Shown piece after piece: positions 16,718 through 25,502 of a stretch of 64,000 nucleotides of DNA. This stretch comes from Vulcanimicrobiota bacterium. GTDB taxonomy: Bacteria; Vulcanimicrobiota; Xenobia; Xenobiales; JADMJV01. The stretch lies in NCBI GenBank assembly GCA_017307785.1, contig JAFKGI010000024.1, forward strand, positions 1-64,000, given 5' to 3'. Position numbers and translations under genes: made by a program. Numbering within the stretch: the first letter of the stretch is position 1; each line of letters starts with the position of its first letter. Under the pieces are notes generated by a model. It was given only the letters and a program-made list of their open reading frames with translations. It was not told where the DNA came from and made no database searches.

Positions 16718-18142
16718 ATGAACGTAGGCGGACCACCAGGAGCAGCTTCTCCCCAAGTCGGGAACAAGGCTCCTGCCACGGCTCCGGCGGGCGGCAAACC
16801 AGCGGGTGCTCCGTCGCAAAGCCAACAACCTATGCAGCCCGGTCAGATGCAGATGAAGCTCCCGCAGGGGTTTCGGATGCCTCAGCAGGGCACCAGCCTT
16901 TTCGCCCAGGTGGCGGGCAAGGATGGTCAGGGTTACCTGATGCGGATGGGGGACCAGTTGCTGCGGGCCCAGAGCGGTACGCCGCTGCAAGTGGGTCAGT
17001 CGGTACAGATGAAGGTGCAGGGCGAGCAGCCTCAGGGCGGCCAGGTGCGGATGCAGCTGGTGCCAGGGGGCGGACAGGCTCGCCACAGCGCTGGAGAACT
17101 GGCCGACAGTCTTTCAAATATGAAGATGATGGTCAGCGAAAACTCGATGGAGACGGCCAAAGCGATGGTCGAAAACAAGGTTCCGCTGACGAAAGACAAC
17201 CTGCAGACGATGCAAAAGTTGACCCAGATGCCCGAAGGCAGCAAATCGCAGCCTCCGATGGAAAACCGGGTCAGCTCGGTGGTGTTTCTGCAGCAAAACA
17301 ACTTGCCCGTGACGCCGCAAAACATGTCGTGTCTGGCCAACTTCCTGGCGCAAAACCCGCAGCTTGGACAGCAAATGGCCTGTATGAACGACGAATTGAA
17401 GCGGCTCATCGAAAAGGGCGGCGGCGACGCCAAACAGTTCGATGATATGCGCGAAATGGTGCTGGAAGCCATCGAAGGTGGCGGCGGCAACATCGGCAAG
17501 ACCAAAGAAAAAAAGTCCCCTCCCCCTCCCAAGAAGTTCTTCAACGCCGCCAAACAGGCCGGCATTGAATTCGGCACCTCGCCCTTCCCGGGCAACGACG
17601 AAGACGAATGGGAACTGCTGGCCGCCTACCGCGAACTGCGGCGCAAAGCCGGCGAAGAGCTGGGTGAGGAAGAGACCCAAGAACTGACCCGGATGCTCAA
17701 CGAAGCTGAAGAGACGGTGCAGGCCCAACGACTGCTCAACAAAGCCGTGATGGGTGAAATCGGCTGCTTCTACTTTCAGGTGCCGATTCGCTTCCGCGAA
17801 GACGCCGAAGTCTGGCTCTACTTCCGCCGCAAAGGCGGTGGTAAAGAGGAAAGCCTGAGCGACGAGTTCCGCGCCGAGTTTCTGGTGACCACGGAGTTCC
17901 TCGGCAACCTGTTCTTCATCGTGGAAGTAGCGGGCGTCGAAGTGAGCGTGGTGGTCGAAGTGGAGAACGAGTCCACACAAGATTTTGTCAATCGCTACGC
18001 GGTGGTGCTGCAAGAGCGCATCGCGATGGCGGGCTGGAAATGCCTGGGAGTGTCGGTGACCGGTCGCAAGACGGTGCCCGGCAACCCCTGGATGAACCAG
18101 GAAGAGATTCAGAATATGGTGAGCTACGATGTCCAGGCCTGA
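16718..18142 (+). CDS. FliK-like flagellar hook-length control protein
   Basis: 474 residues. The N-terminal 110 residues are rich in Q, P, G and M (low complexity). A middle region repeats the theme of a variable helix plus a short motif (MVENKVPLTKDNLQTMQKL, then FLQQNNLPVTPQNMSCLANF), seen in Gram-positive FliK-like proteins. The C-terminus (GCFYFQVPIRFREDAEVWLY, then NRYAVVLQERIAMAGW) looks like the FliK C-terminal domain that contacts FlhB. The next gene encodes an FlhB-C-like protein, which supports this reading. It would stop hook growth and switch export specificity. AAGGA precedes the ATG. Overlaps the next gene by 14 bases. Confidence 0.65.
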   Translation: MNVGGPPGAASPQVGNKAPATAPAGGKPAGAPSQSQQPMQPGQMQMKLPQGFRMPQQGTSLFAQVAGKDGQGYLMRMGDQLLRAQSGTPLQVGQSVQMKVQGEQPQGGQVRMQLVPGGGQARHSAGELADSLSNMKMMVSENSMETAKAMVENKVPLTKDNLQTMQKLTQMPEGSKSQPPMENRVSSVVFLQQNNLPVTPQNMSCLANFLAQNPQLGQQMACMNDELKRLIEKGGGDAKQFDDMREMVLEAIEGGGGNIGKTKEKKSPPPPKKFFNAAKQAGIEFGTSPFPGNDEDEWELLAAYRELRRKAGEELGEEETQELTRMLNEAEETVQAQRLLNKAVMGEIGCFYFQVPIRFREDAEVWLYFRRKGGGKEESLSDEFRAEFLVTTEFLGNLFFIVEVAGVEVSVVVEVENESTQDFVNRYAVVLQERIAMAGWKCLGVSVTGRKTVPGNPWMNQEEIQNMVSYDVQA

Positions 18143-18443
18143 CGAAATCTTAGACTCGGGCGCCGGGGCAGGTGGCAAGAGAGCGGTCTCGGTTCGCTAC
18201 GGACCGGACGGCGAAGTGGAAATTTTAGGCATAGCCGAGGGTGCCGAAGCCGAAGCGATGATCGCCAAGGCTCAGGCAGACGGCGTGGACGTGAGACAGG
18301 ACAAGGAAGAAGTCGACGACCTCTTCCGCTCCAGTCAACCGTCCAGCCGGGTGCCTCCCGAGGTCTACGAGCTGATGTCGATGATGGTGCAATTTGCACA
18401 GGAACTCGACGAAGCTTGGGGCTCTGGAGCCCGAGAGTCGTAA
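18129..18443 (+). CDS. FlhB cytoplasmic-domain homologue (FlhX/FhlB type)
   Basis: 104 residues matching only the soluble C-terminal domain of the export-gate protein FlhB: KRAVSVRYGP, then an IAKAQADGVDVRQDKEEVDD segment and VPPEVYELMSMMVQF. The NPTH autocleavage loop and the membrane part are absent. Stand-alone FlhB-C proteins can replace the cleaved FlhB fragment in export switching. Start ATG lies inside the FliK-like gene, so the two are coupled. Confidence 0.78.
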   Translation: MSRPDEILDSGAGAGGKRAVSVRYGPDGEVEILGIAEGAEAEAMIAKAQADGVDVRQDKEEVDDLFRSSQPSSRVPPEVYELMSMMVQFAQELDEAWGSGARES

Positions 18444-18517
18444 AGGTTAAACCTGTTTTTCGACGAATTATCGGAACGAGAAAAACAGCGGAAGATGCGG
18501 ATGGAGGAATAGGCGAG

Positions 18518-19273
18518 ATGCTCGATGGTATGAGAATGGCCACAGAAGGCATGAAACAGATGTCCATGAAGCAGGACATGGTTACGAACAACCTGGCCAA
18601 CGTAGGTACGGCCGGTTTTCGTAAGGAAAGCCTGGTGGTCGAATCTTTCTCGGAAGTGATGGCCCGTGAGTCCAATGGCTCCACCGAGGTCAACTCGACC
18701 GGCGGCTACGAGAACAACGCTCGCTTCAATCAGTATTCGATGACCCACATGAGCCAGGGCGCTCTGAAGGAAAGCGGCAGCGCTTTCGACCTGGCCCTGG
18801 ACGACAACGGCAAAGGCTTCTTCACCATCCAAACCCCCAAGGGCATTGAGTTTACTCGCGGTGGAACCTTCCATCTCTCCACCAGCGGCCACCTGGTCAC
18901 CGCGGACGGCTCGTTCGTGCTCGGCCAGCGCGGCCCCATCAAGGTCAACGGCGCTGACTTCAAAGTCAACGACAACGGCGTCGTCAACGTGAACGGCAAA
19001 GACGTCGACAAGCTGCTGGTCAGCCGCTTCGAAGACCCCAAGGCCATGAAGCGCCAGGGTTCCTCGAGCTTCGCCTCCGAGAGCAACTCGGTGGTGGCCA
19101 CCGGCGACTTCAAAGTCAAGCAGGGCTACGTCGAGCAAGCCAACTTCAACGCTCTGACCGAAATGGTCGACCTGATGCAGACGATGCGCAACTTCGAAGC
19201 CAACCAGAAAGCGCTCCAGTCCCACGACCAGCGCTTGCAGAAGGCCGTCAACGAACTCGGCCGCGTCCGCTAA
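18518..19273 (+). CDS. flgF: Flagellar basal-body rod protein (FlgF/FlgG family)
   Basis: 251 residues. The N-terminal rod motif (MATEGMKQMSMKQDMVTNNLANVGTAGF region) and the C-terminal DLMQTMRNFEANQKALQSHD motif define the axial-protein family. It is followed by a second family member closer to FlgG, so FlgF (proximal rod) is the more likely identity. Start: ATG 18518 has GGAGG at 18503-18507; an earlier in-frame start at 18416 would run through the upstream gap. Exported through the flagellar system without a signal peptide. Confidence 0.85.
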   Translation: MLDGMRMATEGMKQMSMKQDMVTNNLANVGTAGFRKESLVVESFSEVMARESNGSTEVNSTGGYENNARFNQYSMTHMSQGALKESGSAFDLALDDNGKGFFTIQTPKGIEFTRGGTFHLSTSGHLVTADGSFVLGQRGPIKVNGADFKVNDNGVVNVNGKDVDKLLVSRFEDPKAMKRQGSSSFASESNSVVATGDFKVKQGYVEQANFNALTEMVDLMQTMRNFEANQKALQSHDQRLQKAVNELGRVR

Positions 19274-19324
19274 TCTCAGAAGTACTAGAATTCGCAGAAG
19301 GATAATAAGGAGAACAGAACCGCT

Positions 19325-20098
19325 ATGATGAGAGCACTCTACACCGCCGCCTCGGGCATGATGGCCCAACAGGCCAACATCGACAACATCTCCAACAACC
19401 TGGCCAACTACCAGACGACCGGCTTCAAAAAGTCCCGCGTATCCTTCGAAGATCTCCTTTACGCCACCATGGAAACCCCCGGCACCGAAGCCACCGGCGG
19501 CAAGACCCAAATCGGTATGGGCGTGCGCACGATGAACACCCAGAAGATGTTCTCGGCCGGCCAGCTGCAGGAAACCAAAGACCCCTACAACGTGGCCATC
19601 GACGGCGAAGGCTTCTTCAAAGTCAAGATGAGCGACGGCAGCACCGCCTACACCCGTGACGGCAGCTTCGAGATGAACAAAGACGGCCGCCTGTGCCTGC
19701 ACAACGGCGCCGACCTGGGCATCAAGGTTCCGGCCGACATGAGCAACATTGAAATCAAGGGCGACGGCACCATCATGGGTACCCGCCTGAACGGCGACGG
19801 TAAGGCTGAGCAAGTCGGTCAGATCACTCTGACCAAGTTCACCAACCCGGCCGCTCTCAAAGCGATCGGTGGCAACCTCTACACGGAAACCGAAGCTTGC
19901 GGTTCCAAGATCGAGGAAACCCCTGGCAAAAACGGCTGCGGCGTCGTGGCTCAGGGCTACCTGGAAAAATCCAACATCAATATCGTGGAAGAGATGATCA
20001 ACATCGTCACCGCTCAGCGCTCCTTTGAAATGAACCAAAAGGGCGTGCAGGCGGCGGACGAAATGATGCGCTCCACCAACCAGCTGCAGCGCGGCTAA
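19325..20098 (+). CDS. flgG: Flagellar distal rod protein FlgG
   Basis: 257 residues with the standard FlgG N-terminus (MMRALYTAASGMMAQQANID, then NISNNLANYQTTGFKKSR), a central YNVAIDGEGFF strand segment and the C-terminal motif EEMINIVTAQRSFEMNQKGV. It builds the distal rod between the hook and the proximal rod. AAGGAG lies upstream. Gap of 51 bases from flgF and 23 bases to the FlgJ-like gene. Confidence 0.95.
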   Translation: MMRALYTAASGMMAQQANIDNISNNLANYQTTGFKKSRVSFEDLLYATMETPGTEATGGKTQIGMGVRTMNTQKMFSAGQLQETKDPYNVAIDGEGFFKVKMSDGSTAYTRDGSFEMNKDGRLCLHNGADLGIKVPADMSNIEIKGDGTIMGTRLNGDGKAEQVGQITLTKFTNPAALKAIGGNLYTETEACGSKIEETPGKNGCGVVAQGYLEKSNINIVEEMINIVTAQRSFEMNQKGVQAADEMMRSTNQLQRG

Positions 20099-20121
20099 GC
20101 TAACCCTCAGGAGGAAACACC

Positions 20122-20427
20122 ATGCAGATCGAAGGCTTCAACCCAGAACCATTGCGCCAGGCGTCCGACAAGACTCCGGGGCGTGCCAAAGAGGAAGCCA
20201 AGCTCAAAGACGCTTGTCAGCAATTTGAGCAGATGTACCTGCAGCAGATGTTCACGCAGATGCGCAAAGCCTCCAAAATGGGTGGCGGCGAGAGTCTGAT
20301 GGGCAACAGCCAGGGCGAAGAAATGTTCACCGGCATGCTCGATCAGGAACGTGCCAAAACCTGGTCGCAAGAGGGCGGCGTTGGCCTGGCCAACCTGCTC
20401 TTCCAGCAGATGAAGAAAACTCTGTAG
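20122..20427 (+). CDS. flgJ: Rod-binding protein, FlgJ N-terminal domain only
   Basis: 101 residues. The FlgJ N-terminal domain is clear: KDACQQFEQMYLQQMFTQMRK and MLDQERAKTWSQEGGVGLANLL. The muramidase domain found in gammaproteobacterial FlgJ is missing, as in many other phyla, so a separate peptidoglycan hydrolase must open the wall for the rod. AGGAGG sits nine bases before the ATG. A strong terminator follows. Confidence 0.88.
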   Translation: MQIEGFNPEPLRQASDKTPGRAKEEAKLKDACQQFEQMYLQQMFTQMRKASKMGGGESLMGNSQGEEMFTGMLDQERAKTWSQEGGVGLANLLFQQMKKTL

Positions 20428-20473
20428 AAGTAACGGTCTCCTCCCGAAGAGGGAAGGGAAGCCCCGTGACTAA

Positions 20474-20510
20474 AAAGGAGAGGTCTCATTGGGACCTCTC
20501 CTTTCGCTTT
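20474..20510 (+). terminator. Intrinsic terminator after the flagellar rod operon
   Basis: A perfect 12-bp stem (AAAGGAGAGGTC at 20474-20485 with 20493-20504), a 7-base loop, and the arm's own CCTTT followed by CGCTTT. It separates flgJ from fliA. Confidence 0.85.
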
Positions 20511-20558
20511 GATGCGAAGATTTAGGGGTCCTGAAATCACGGGAAGGGAGGCCCCAAG

Positions 20559-21377
20559 CTGAGTCGACGCGGCGACCAGACCGATCCACAAGAGTTAGAC
20601 AACCTGTGGCGCAGCTATAAGGTCTCCAAAGATCCGCTGATCCAAAATCGGCTGGCGGAGCAATATTTGCCTTTGGTGAAGTCCATCGCCACCGGTCTGT
20701 CGCGCAAGATGGGCCAGAACGTAGACGTGGACGATATGATCGCCGATGGCAGCATTGGCCTGATTCGCGCGATCGACACCTTTGACATCGATCGCGGCTT
20801 CAAATTCCAGACCTATGCCACCACCGTGGTGCGCGGCGCCATTCTCAACGGTATGCGCCGCATGGACTGGGTGCCTGAACGCGTCCGTGCCAAGAACCGC
20901 CAACTGCAGCAGGCCATCGATCGCCACCAGGCGGAGAGCGGCGAGCCGCCCAGCCAGGAGATGCTGGCCGAAGAACTCAAGCTTTCCACCGAAGAGGTCT
21001 ACGACCTGATCGCCAACATGGGCACCTCCTATTTGCTGTCCCTGGAACAGCCTCTGGGCTCCGAAGACGGCGATGCCAGCCTGGGGGACATGGTGGACGA
21101 CGATGACGACGTCCCCGACATCGAATTTGAATACGCCGAGGAGAGGGACGCCCTGCGTCAGGCCATTCACAAGCTGGATGAGCGCGAGCAGCTGATCGTG
21201 ACGGCTCACTATTTCGAGGGCATCACCTTCGACGCCATCTCCAAGGAACTGGGCGTTTCCAAGCAGCGCGTTTCTCAGATGCACAGCCGGGCCATGCAGA
21301 GACTGCGCCAGGCGCTGGGTGACAACGAGATCTCGTCCGAGGCCATGCAGGGGTTCACCTTCGAAAGTCACGCCTGA
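20559..21377 (+). CDS. fliA: Flagellar sigma factor sigma-28 (FliA family)
   Basis: 272 residues. Region 2 (VDVDDMIADGSIGLIRAID and FKFQTYATTVVRGAILNGMR), region 3 (AKNRQLQQAIDRHQ) and region 4 (LDEREQLIVTAHYF, then GVSKQRVSQMHSRAMQRL) are all present and typical of FliA/WhiG. It directs late flagellar and chemotaxis transcription. Start: a TTG at 20667 would cut into region 1. The frame is open upstream to 20535 without ATG, GTG or TTG, and a CTG at 20559 has GGGAGG (20546-20551) seven bases before it and gives a normal FliA N-terminus (LWRSYKVSKDPLIQNRLAEQ). I therefore place the start at CTG 20559. Confidence 0.88.
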   Translation: MSRRGDQTDPQELDNLWRSYKVSKDPLIQNRLAEQYLPLVKSIATGLSRKMGQNVDVDDMIADGSIGLIRAIDTFDIDRGFKFQTYATTVVRGAILNGMRRMDWVPERVRAKNRQLQQAIDRHQAESGEPPSQEMLAEELKLSTEEVYDLIANMGTSYLLSLEQPLGSEDGDASLGDMVDDDDDVPDIEFEYAEERDALRQAIHKLDEREQLIVTAHYFEGITFDAISKELGVSKQRVSQMHSRAMQRLRQALGDNEISSEAMQGFTFESHA

Positions 21378-21435
21378 CGGATTTGTTGCAATCCCCTAAC
21401 CTGCTCCTCAGCAGTTTGGGGTTTGATACGGATGC

Positions 21436-22122
21436 ATGCAAATCAGTGCTGGACCCAAAACCTGGCAGGCCCCGCGAAGCCTGCCCAAAGCCCGGCCCGA
21501 AGTACCCAAGCACGAGCACTCCCCGGATGAACCGGGCGATGACCCGCAACTGGTGGAACAAATCTTCCGCTGGGTGGGCAAGGGCTCGCAGGGTCTGGCC
21601 ATGGCCCCTCAGTTCTTGGGCTCCCACCCCTGGATTCTGGAGTCGCTGCGACTCAAGCACATGACTCCCTACATCGAAGCCGGCGCGGGAATTTTTGGTG
21701 GCATCGGGACGCTCTCCCTGGTCACGGCCGGCACCAAAGATCTGGTGGACGGAATTCGGCATAAGAATCTGGCCGAGGGCTTGATTGGCGCCTCTGACAT
21801 CGCGCGCGGAGCCTATGTCGGCACCTGGGCCACCTCACTGGCGCTGGGACACGAACCCTTTGGCCGAGAATTCGGATTTGCCAGCGGCCTGCTCCAAACG
21901 GCCGGCGGTCTGGCACGCATGACCCACAAAAAGGTGGCCGGCAATCCGGTCAACCCCAAGGTGGTCGGCGCCATCGAAGTAGGTCAAGGTTTGGCCTGGG
22001 CTGCCTCCATGGTAGGAGTGCCGGTAGGGCTGTGTTTTGCGGTCCGCATGGGACTGGGAGCCGCTCGCGCTATCTACACCCATCACGAAGACTGGCAGCA
22101 GTGGACCCATAAAAAAGGCTAG
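21436..22122 (+). CDS. Hydrophobic protein of unknown function
   Basis: 228 residues. The N-terminal 45 residues are polar and proline-rich; the rest holds three or four moderately hydrophobic glycine/alanine-rich segments (YIEAGAGIFGGIGTLSLVTA, GLAWAASMVGVPVGLCFAVR) that may enter the membrane. It ends in a basic tail (THKKG). No family recognised. It follows fliA by 58 bases and may share its transcript. Confidence 0.6.
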   Translation: MQISAGPKTWQAPRSLPKARPEVPKHEHSPDEPGDDPQLVEQIFRWVGKGSQGLAMAPQFLGSHPWILESLRLKHMTPYIEAGAGIFGGIGTLSLVTAGTKDLVDGIRHKNLAEGLIGASDIARGAYVGTWATSLALGHEPFGREFGFASGLLQTAGGLARMTHKKVAGNPVNPKVVGAIEVGQGLAWAASMVGVPVGLCFAVRMGLGAARAIYTHHEDWQQWTHKKG

Positions 22123-22179
22123 CTCGCGTTAAGTCAGAAGCTCCCTTGAAATTTCTGCAAGACCCTAAGGAGATTGGTT

Positions 22180-23244
22180 ATGTCTAGAGGACCTCGCGGA
22201 CCGCGCAAGCGCACTCGCCCGGCCAAACCCAGGCGCCCCGAACAGTCGATGGCCGCCTATGATGACGACGATGAGGGCGACCTTCGCGATACTCCCGAGT
22301 ATCGCAAGCGTCAGGCCATCATCCGCTTCGGCACGGGTATTTTGCTGGTTGCTTTCCTCTCGACTTCGGGCATTACGTGTATCGCCAGCAACATGGGCGA
22401 AAAGGAAGCGGCCCGCCAGCAGCAAGAGCAGACCAACGCCGCCACCAACGGCACGGCCGTGAACGCTCTGGATTCCGAGATTGCCCGCTATCAGGACGAA
22501 ATGAAGAAGAAGCCGGGCGACTCCGAGACGCAGCGACTGCTGGCTCAATGCCTGGTGCTGCGCGCCCGCAGCAATTCCGAACCGGTCAAGGCCACCAAAG
22601 ATATGGAAGAGGCGCGCGGACTGTTCGAAGCCCTGGTCAAGGCCGAGCCCGAGAACATGCAGGCCTGGATCGGTCTGGGCAACGTCGATGGAGCCCTGAA
22701 AAGCCCGGACAAATCTCTGGAGGCCTTCAACAAGGCCCTGGAGTTGGCGAAACGCCCCATCGCGGAAAATGTCCCGGACAAAGACAGCAAGCAGTCGGAA
22801 GCCGAGCAAGTCCAGCTCGAAGCGCACGTTGGCCTGGCCCAAGTGCAGTTGAACGAGAAGAAATACGAAGAATCGCTGGCCAACCTGGACGCCGCCCTCA
22901 AGATCAATCCGGGCGCCGCCGAGGCCTATTTGCTGCGCGGGCGCCTGCAGATGGCTCGCAAGCAGCCGGAAGCCGCTCGTCGTGACTTTGGCCTGGCCCG
23001 AGACATCGCCATGCAACTCCCGCCCGGCAACCCGGACCAGTCCAACATCATGAGCCAGTATATCGCCGCCATGCGCATCCTGGACCCGAAGTCGCTGGAA
23101 GCCCCGCCGGCCTCGGCCACCCCAATTTCCGTTCCCGTCCCGGTCGCTTCGGCCACGCCGGTCACGCCCACCAACACCACTGTGGGTAACACCACCGCGC
23201 CTCCGGTCAACGTAACCGCTCCGGTCAACGGCACCAATCCCTGA
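22180..23244 (+). CDS. Membrane-anchored TPR-repeat protein
   Basis: 354 residues. A basic N-terminus (RGPRGPRKRTRPAKPRR) precedes one membrane helix (about 48-70). The periplasmic region contains TPR-like repeats, seen as paired helices with the A/L/G-A-P pattern (GLGNVDGALKSPDKSLEAFN and GLAQVQLNEKKYEESLANLD). The last 40 residues are a proline/threonine/valine-rich tail. A scaffold role for an unknown partner is likely. ATG 22180 has AAGGAG at 22168-22173; the in-frame TTG at 22174 overlaps that site. The stop overlaps the next start (TGATG). Confidence 0.75.
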   Translation: MSRGPRGPRKRTRPAKPRRPEQSMAAYDDDDEGDLRDTPEYRKRQAIIRFGTGILLVAFLSTSGITCIASNMGEKEAARQQQEQTNAATNGTAVNALDSEIARYQDEMKKKPGDSETQRLLAQCLVLRARSNSEPVKATKDMEEARGLFEALVKAEPENMQAWIGLGNVDGALKSPDKSLEAFNKALELAKRPIAENVPDKDSKQSEAEQVQLEAHVGLAQVQLNEKKYEESLANLDAALKINPGAAEAYLLRGRLQMARKQPEAARRDFGLARDIAMQLPPGNPDQSNIMSQYIAAMRILDPKSLEAPPASATPISVPVPVASATPVTPTNTTVGNTTAPPVNVTAPVNGTNP

Positions 23245-23903
23245 TGCGGTGGGTGTGGCTGCTGGTTCTGTGGCTGCACCTACCGGTTCTGGCGGAGTCG
23301 TTTGATCCTCAGACCCATCTCAAACGCATTGCCGTAGGCATTCAGGCCGGGCTGGTGCGGGTCGTCTCCGACGACGGCCTGACCGTGCTCTACACCCGCG
23401 GTCTGGACGACCCATCCAGCGCTCGCTACACCGAGGAGAGTCGTCAGGCCACGTTCGCGGCCCTCAACATCGACCCGGCCTCCATAGAAAAACTGGCCTT
23501 TTACATGGTCAAACTCTACCCCAAGCTGACCCGTCACGCCGAAGCGACGGCATTGCTGGGCGCTATTCTGTCGAGTCCGACCCTGAGCAAGTGGGGGCGC
23601 AGTCAGCTTGAGTTCTTTCTGGTGACGGTCATGAACTCGGACAAGCAGGTCGAAGCCAAGCGCCAGGCCTTGCTGGCACTGGCGGTGGCGCCCACCTTGA
23701 GCGACTTCACGATGGATCGAGTGGTGGGCAAGTTCGAGCGCATCGACAACCTCTGGGAACTGTTTCCCATGCAGCAGTTCTTTGAATATCAGGGAGCTTC
23801 GTTGAAATCGCGCAAAATCTACCCCAAGCTGCGCGAGCGCCTCGAGAGAGTCGACTCGATTTACACGCCAGGCATTCTGGAAGCCTTGGACAAGGCGCGT
23901 TAA
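23244..23903 (+). CDS. Exported helical protein of unknown function
   Basis: 219 residues with a signal peptide (MRWVWLLVLWLHLPVLAES, cleavage near 17). The mature part is helical, possibly repeat-like (EKLAFYMVKLYPKLTRHAEA and SQLEFFLVTVMNSDKQVEAK), reminiscent of HEAT/TPR-type repeats. Its start overlaps the TPR gene's stop by one base, suggesting the two proteins act together in the periplasm. A bidirectional terminator follows. Confidence 0.6.
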   Translation: MRWVWLLVLWLHLPVLAESFDPQTHLKRIAVGIQAGLVRVVSDDGLTVLYTRGLDDPSSARYTEESRQATFAALNIDPASIEKLAFYMVKLYPKLTRHAEATALLGAILSSPTLSKWGRSQLEFFLVTVMNSDKQVEAKRQALLALAVAPTLSDFTMDRVVGKFERIDNLWELFPMQQFFEYQGASLKSRKIYPKLRERLERVDSIYTPGILEALDKAR

Positions 23904-23910
23904 AGGCAAG

Positions 23911-23944
23911 AAAAAAGGCCGCCCCGGCAGGGACGGCCTTTTTT
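23911..23944. terminator. Bidirectional intrinsic terminator
   Basis: AAAAAAGGCCG (23911-23921) pairs with CGGCCTTTTTT (23934-23944), extended by CCC/GGG. The A-run on one side and T-run on the other serve the plus-strand TPR operon and the minus-strand cbs gene, whose stops lie on either side. Confidence 0.9.
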
Positions 23945-23955
23945 CCTAGGCGGAC

Positions 23956-25341
23956 TTAGTTGTTGATGGCTGCGCGGGGGTCGCGGGTGCGGGTGATGTG
24001 CTCGATCAGGTCGATCTTGGTCACGATCCCGCAGGGCTTTTGTTCGGCGTCCACCACCAGCACGGCCGAGCGGCCGTCAAGCAGCATCTGATAGACCGAG
24101 TTGACGTTGGTATCGCGAGAGATCATGGGCAGCGCATCGCCCATGACGTCTTTGATCTTGTGGTGCAGGCTGGCGGGCTCTTCGAAGATGCGGTTCATCA
24201 CCGAGCTCTCTTGAAGGGTTCCGACCACCCGGTTGCCCTCCAGAACGGGCAGCTGAGAAACGTTGTAGCGCTTCATCATTTCGATGGCCACGGTGACTTC
24301 ATCGTCGGCTGAGACGGTCAGCACAGGAGTGCCATTGTTGACCGAGGGCTTGTGGGCCAGCAGTTCCGAGACCACCAGGCCTTCGGACTCATCCCAGAAG
24401 CCGTTTTCTTTCATGTAGTCGTCGGAGTAGAAGCGCGACAGATACTTCATGCCGCCGTCCGGGATGAGGATGACCATGGTCTGGCCTTCGTGCATCTGAC
24501 GGGCGTAGCGCAGAGCGCCGGCCACGGCCGAACCGGCTGAACCGCCGAGCAGCAGGCCTTCCTCTTTGCACAGACGGCGAGCCATCTGGAACGACTCGCG
24601 ATCGTTGACGCAGACCATCTCGTCGATGATGTCGAGATCGATGGTGGCGGGAATGAAGTCTTCACCGATGCCCTCGATCTTGTAGGGCTTGGCTTCGGGA
24701 CCGGTGTAGAGCGAGCCCTCGATGTCGATGCCCAAGATTTTGACGTTGGGGTTCTTTTCTTTCAGGTACTTGGCCACACCCGAGATGGTGCCGCCGGTGC
24801 CCATGCCGCAAGCGAAGACGTCGATCTTGCCTTCGGTCTGCTCCCAGATCTCCGGACCGGTGGTCAGGTAGTGGGCGTGGGGATTCATCGGGTTGGCATA
24901 CTGGTTGGGCTGGAAGCCGCCGGGGATCTCGCGAGCCAGGCGTTCCGCCACCGAGTAGTAGGACTCAGGCGATTCCTTGGCCACGTGAGTGGGCGTGATG
25001 ACCACTTCGGCGCCGTAAGCTTTGAGCAGGCGAATCTTCTCCTGGCTCATCTTGTCGGGCATGACGAAGACGCACTTGTAGCCCTTGAGGCACGCGGCCT
25101 GGGCCAGGCCGACGCCGGTGTTGCCGGAGGTGGGCTCGACGATGGTGCCACCCTTCTTGAGGCGGCCGTCGCGCTCGGCGGCTTCGATCATGGTGAGGGC
25201 GATGCGGTCTTTGACGCTACCGCCCGGATTCAGTTGCTCCAGCTTGGCCAGCACCAGCGGCTTGACCCCGGCGGCGACCCGGTTGAGCTTGACCAGCGGC
25301 GTGTTGCCGACCAGGTCGAGGACGTTGTTGGCGTATTTCAT
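23956..25341 (-). CDS. cbs: Cystathionine beta-synthase with C-terminal CBS pair
   Basis: 461 residues. Fold-type II PLP enzyme: the PLP lysine is in NPGGSVKDR (K44), the phosphate loop is GTGGT (in GMGTGGTISGV) and the substrate loop is TSGNTG. Two CBS domains occupy about 335-455 (PVLTVSADDEVTVAIEMMKR; MISRDTNVNSVYQMLLDGRS). The length and CBS pair fit cystathionine beta-synthase (serine + homocysteine) better than cysteine synthase. With the metB-type gene at 46.2 kb it could form reverse transsulfuration. AGGGG lies ten bases before the ATG. It is divergent from the HD-GYP gene at 25503. Confidence 0.9.
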   Translation of the reverse strand: MKYANNVLDLVGNTPLVKLNRVAAGVKPLVLAKLEQLNPGGSVKDRIALTMIEAAERDGRLKKGGTIVEPTSGNTGVGLAQAACLKGYKCVFVMPDKMSQEKIRLLKAYGAEVVITPTHVAKESPESYYSVAERLAREIPGGFQPNQYANPMNPHAHYLTTGPEIWEQTEGKIDVFACGMGTGGTISGVAKYLKEKNPNVKILGIDIEGSLYTGPEAKPYKIEGIGEDFIPATIDLDIIDEMVCVNDRESFQMARRLCKEEGLLLGGSAGSAVAGALRYARQMHEGQTMVILIPDGGMKYLSRFYSDDYMKENGFWDESEGLVVSELLAHKPSVNNGTPVLTVSADDEVTVAIEMMKRYNVSQLPVLEGNRVVGTLQESSVMNRIFEEPASLHHKIKDVMGDALPMISRDTNVNSVYQMLLDGRSAVLVVDAEQKPCGIVTKIDLIEHITRTRDPRAAINN

Positions 25342-25445
25342 GTATTTTTTTCCCCTGAAAATTATGATGGCAGTATACCCGGCGGGGCTAATGTTACACG
25401 CATGTTAAGTGGTCCCCACGTCAATCTATGAACGCGGTTTAGACC

Positions 25446-25489
25446 TTGAACGGCAACATACCCCATCCATAATAGGCTGAGAGAAGGAG
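25446..25489 (+). promoter_or_regulatory. Promoter and ribosome site of the first HD-GYP gene
   Basis: TTGAAC (25446-25451), 16 bases, then CATAAT (25468-25473) make a good sigma-70 pair. AAGGAG at 25484-25489 is 13 bases before the ATG, longer than usual. Confidence 0.6.
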
Positions 25490-25502
25490 TATCCAAATCC
25501 AC

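Noticed and set aside
18442..18475. Sigma-28 promoter before flgF (TAAAGGTT start)
   Set aside because: The second half does not match GCCGATAA at proper spacing, and the gene is inside an operon.
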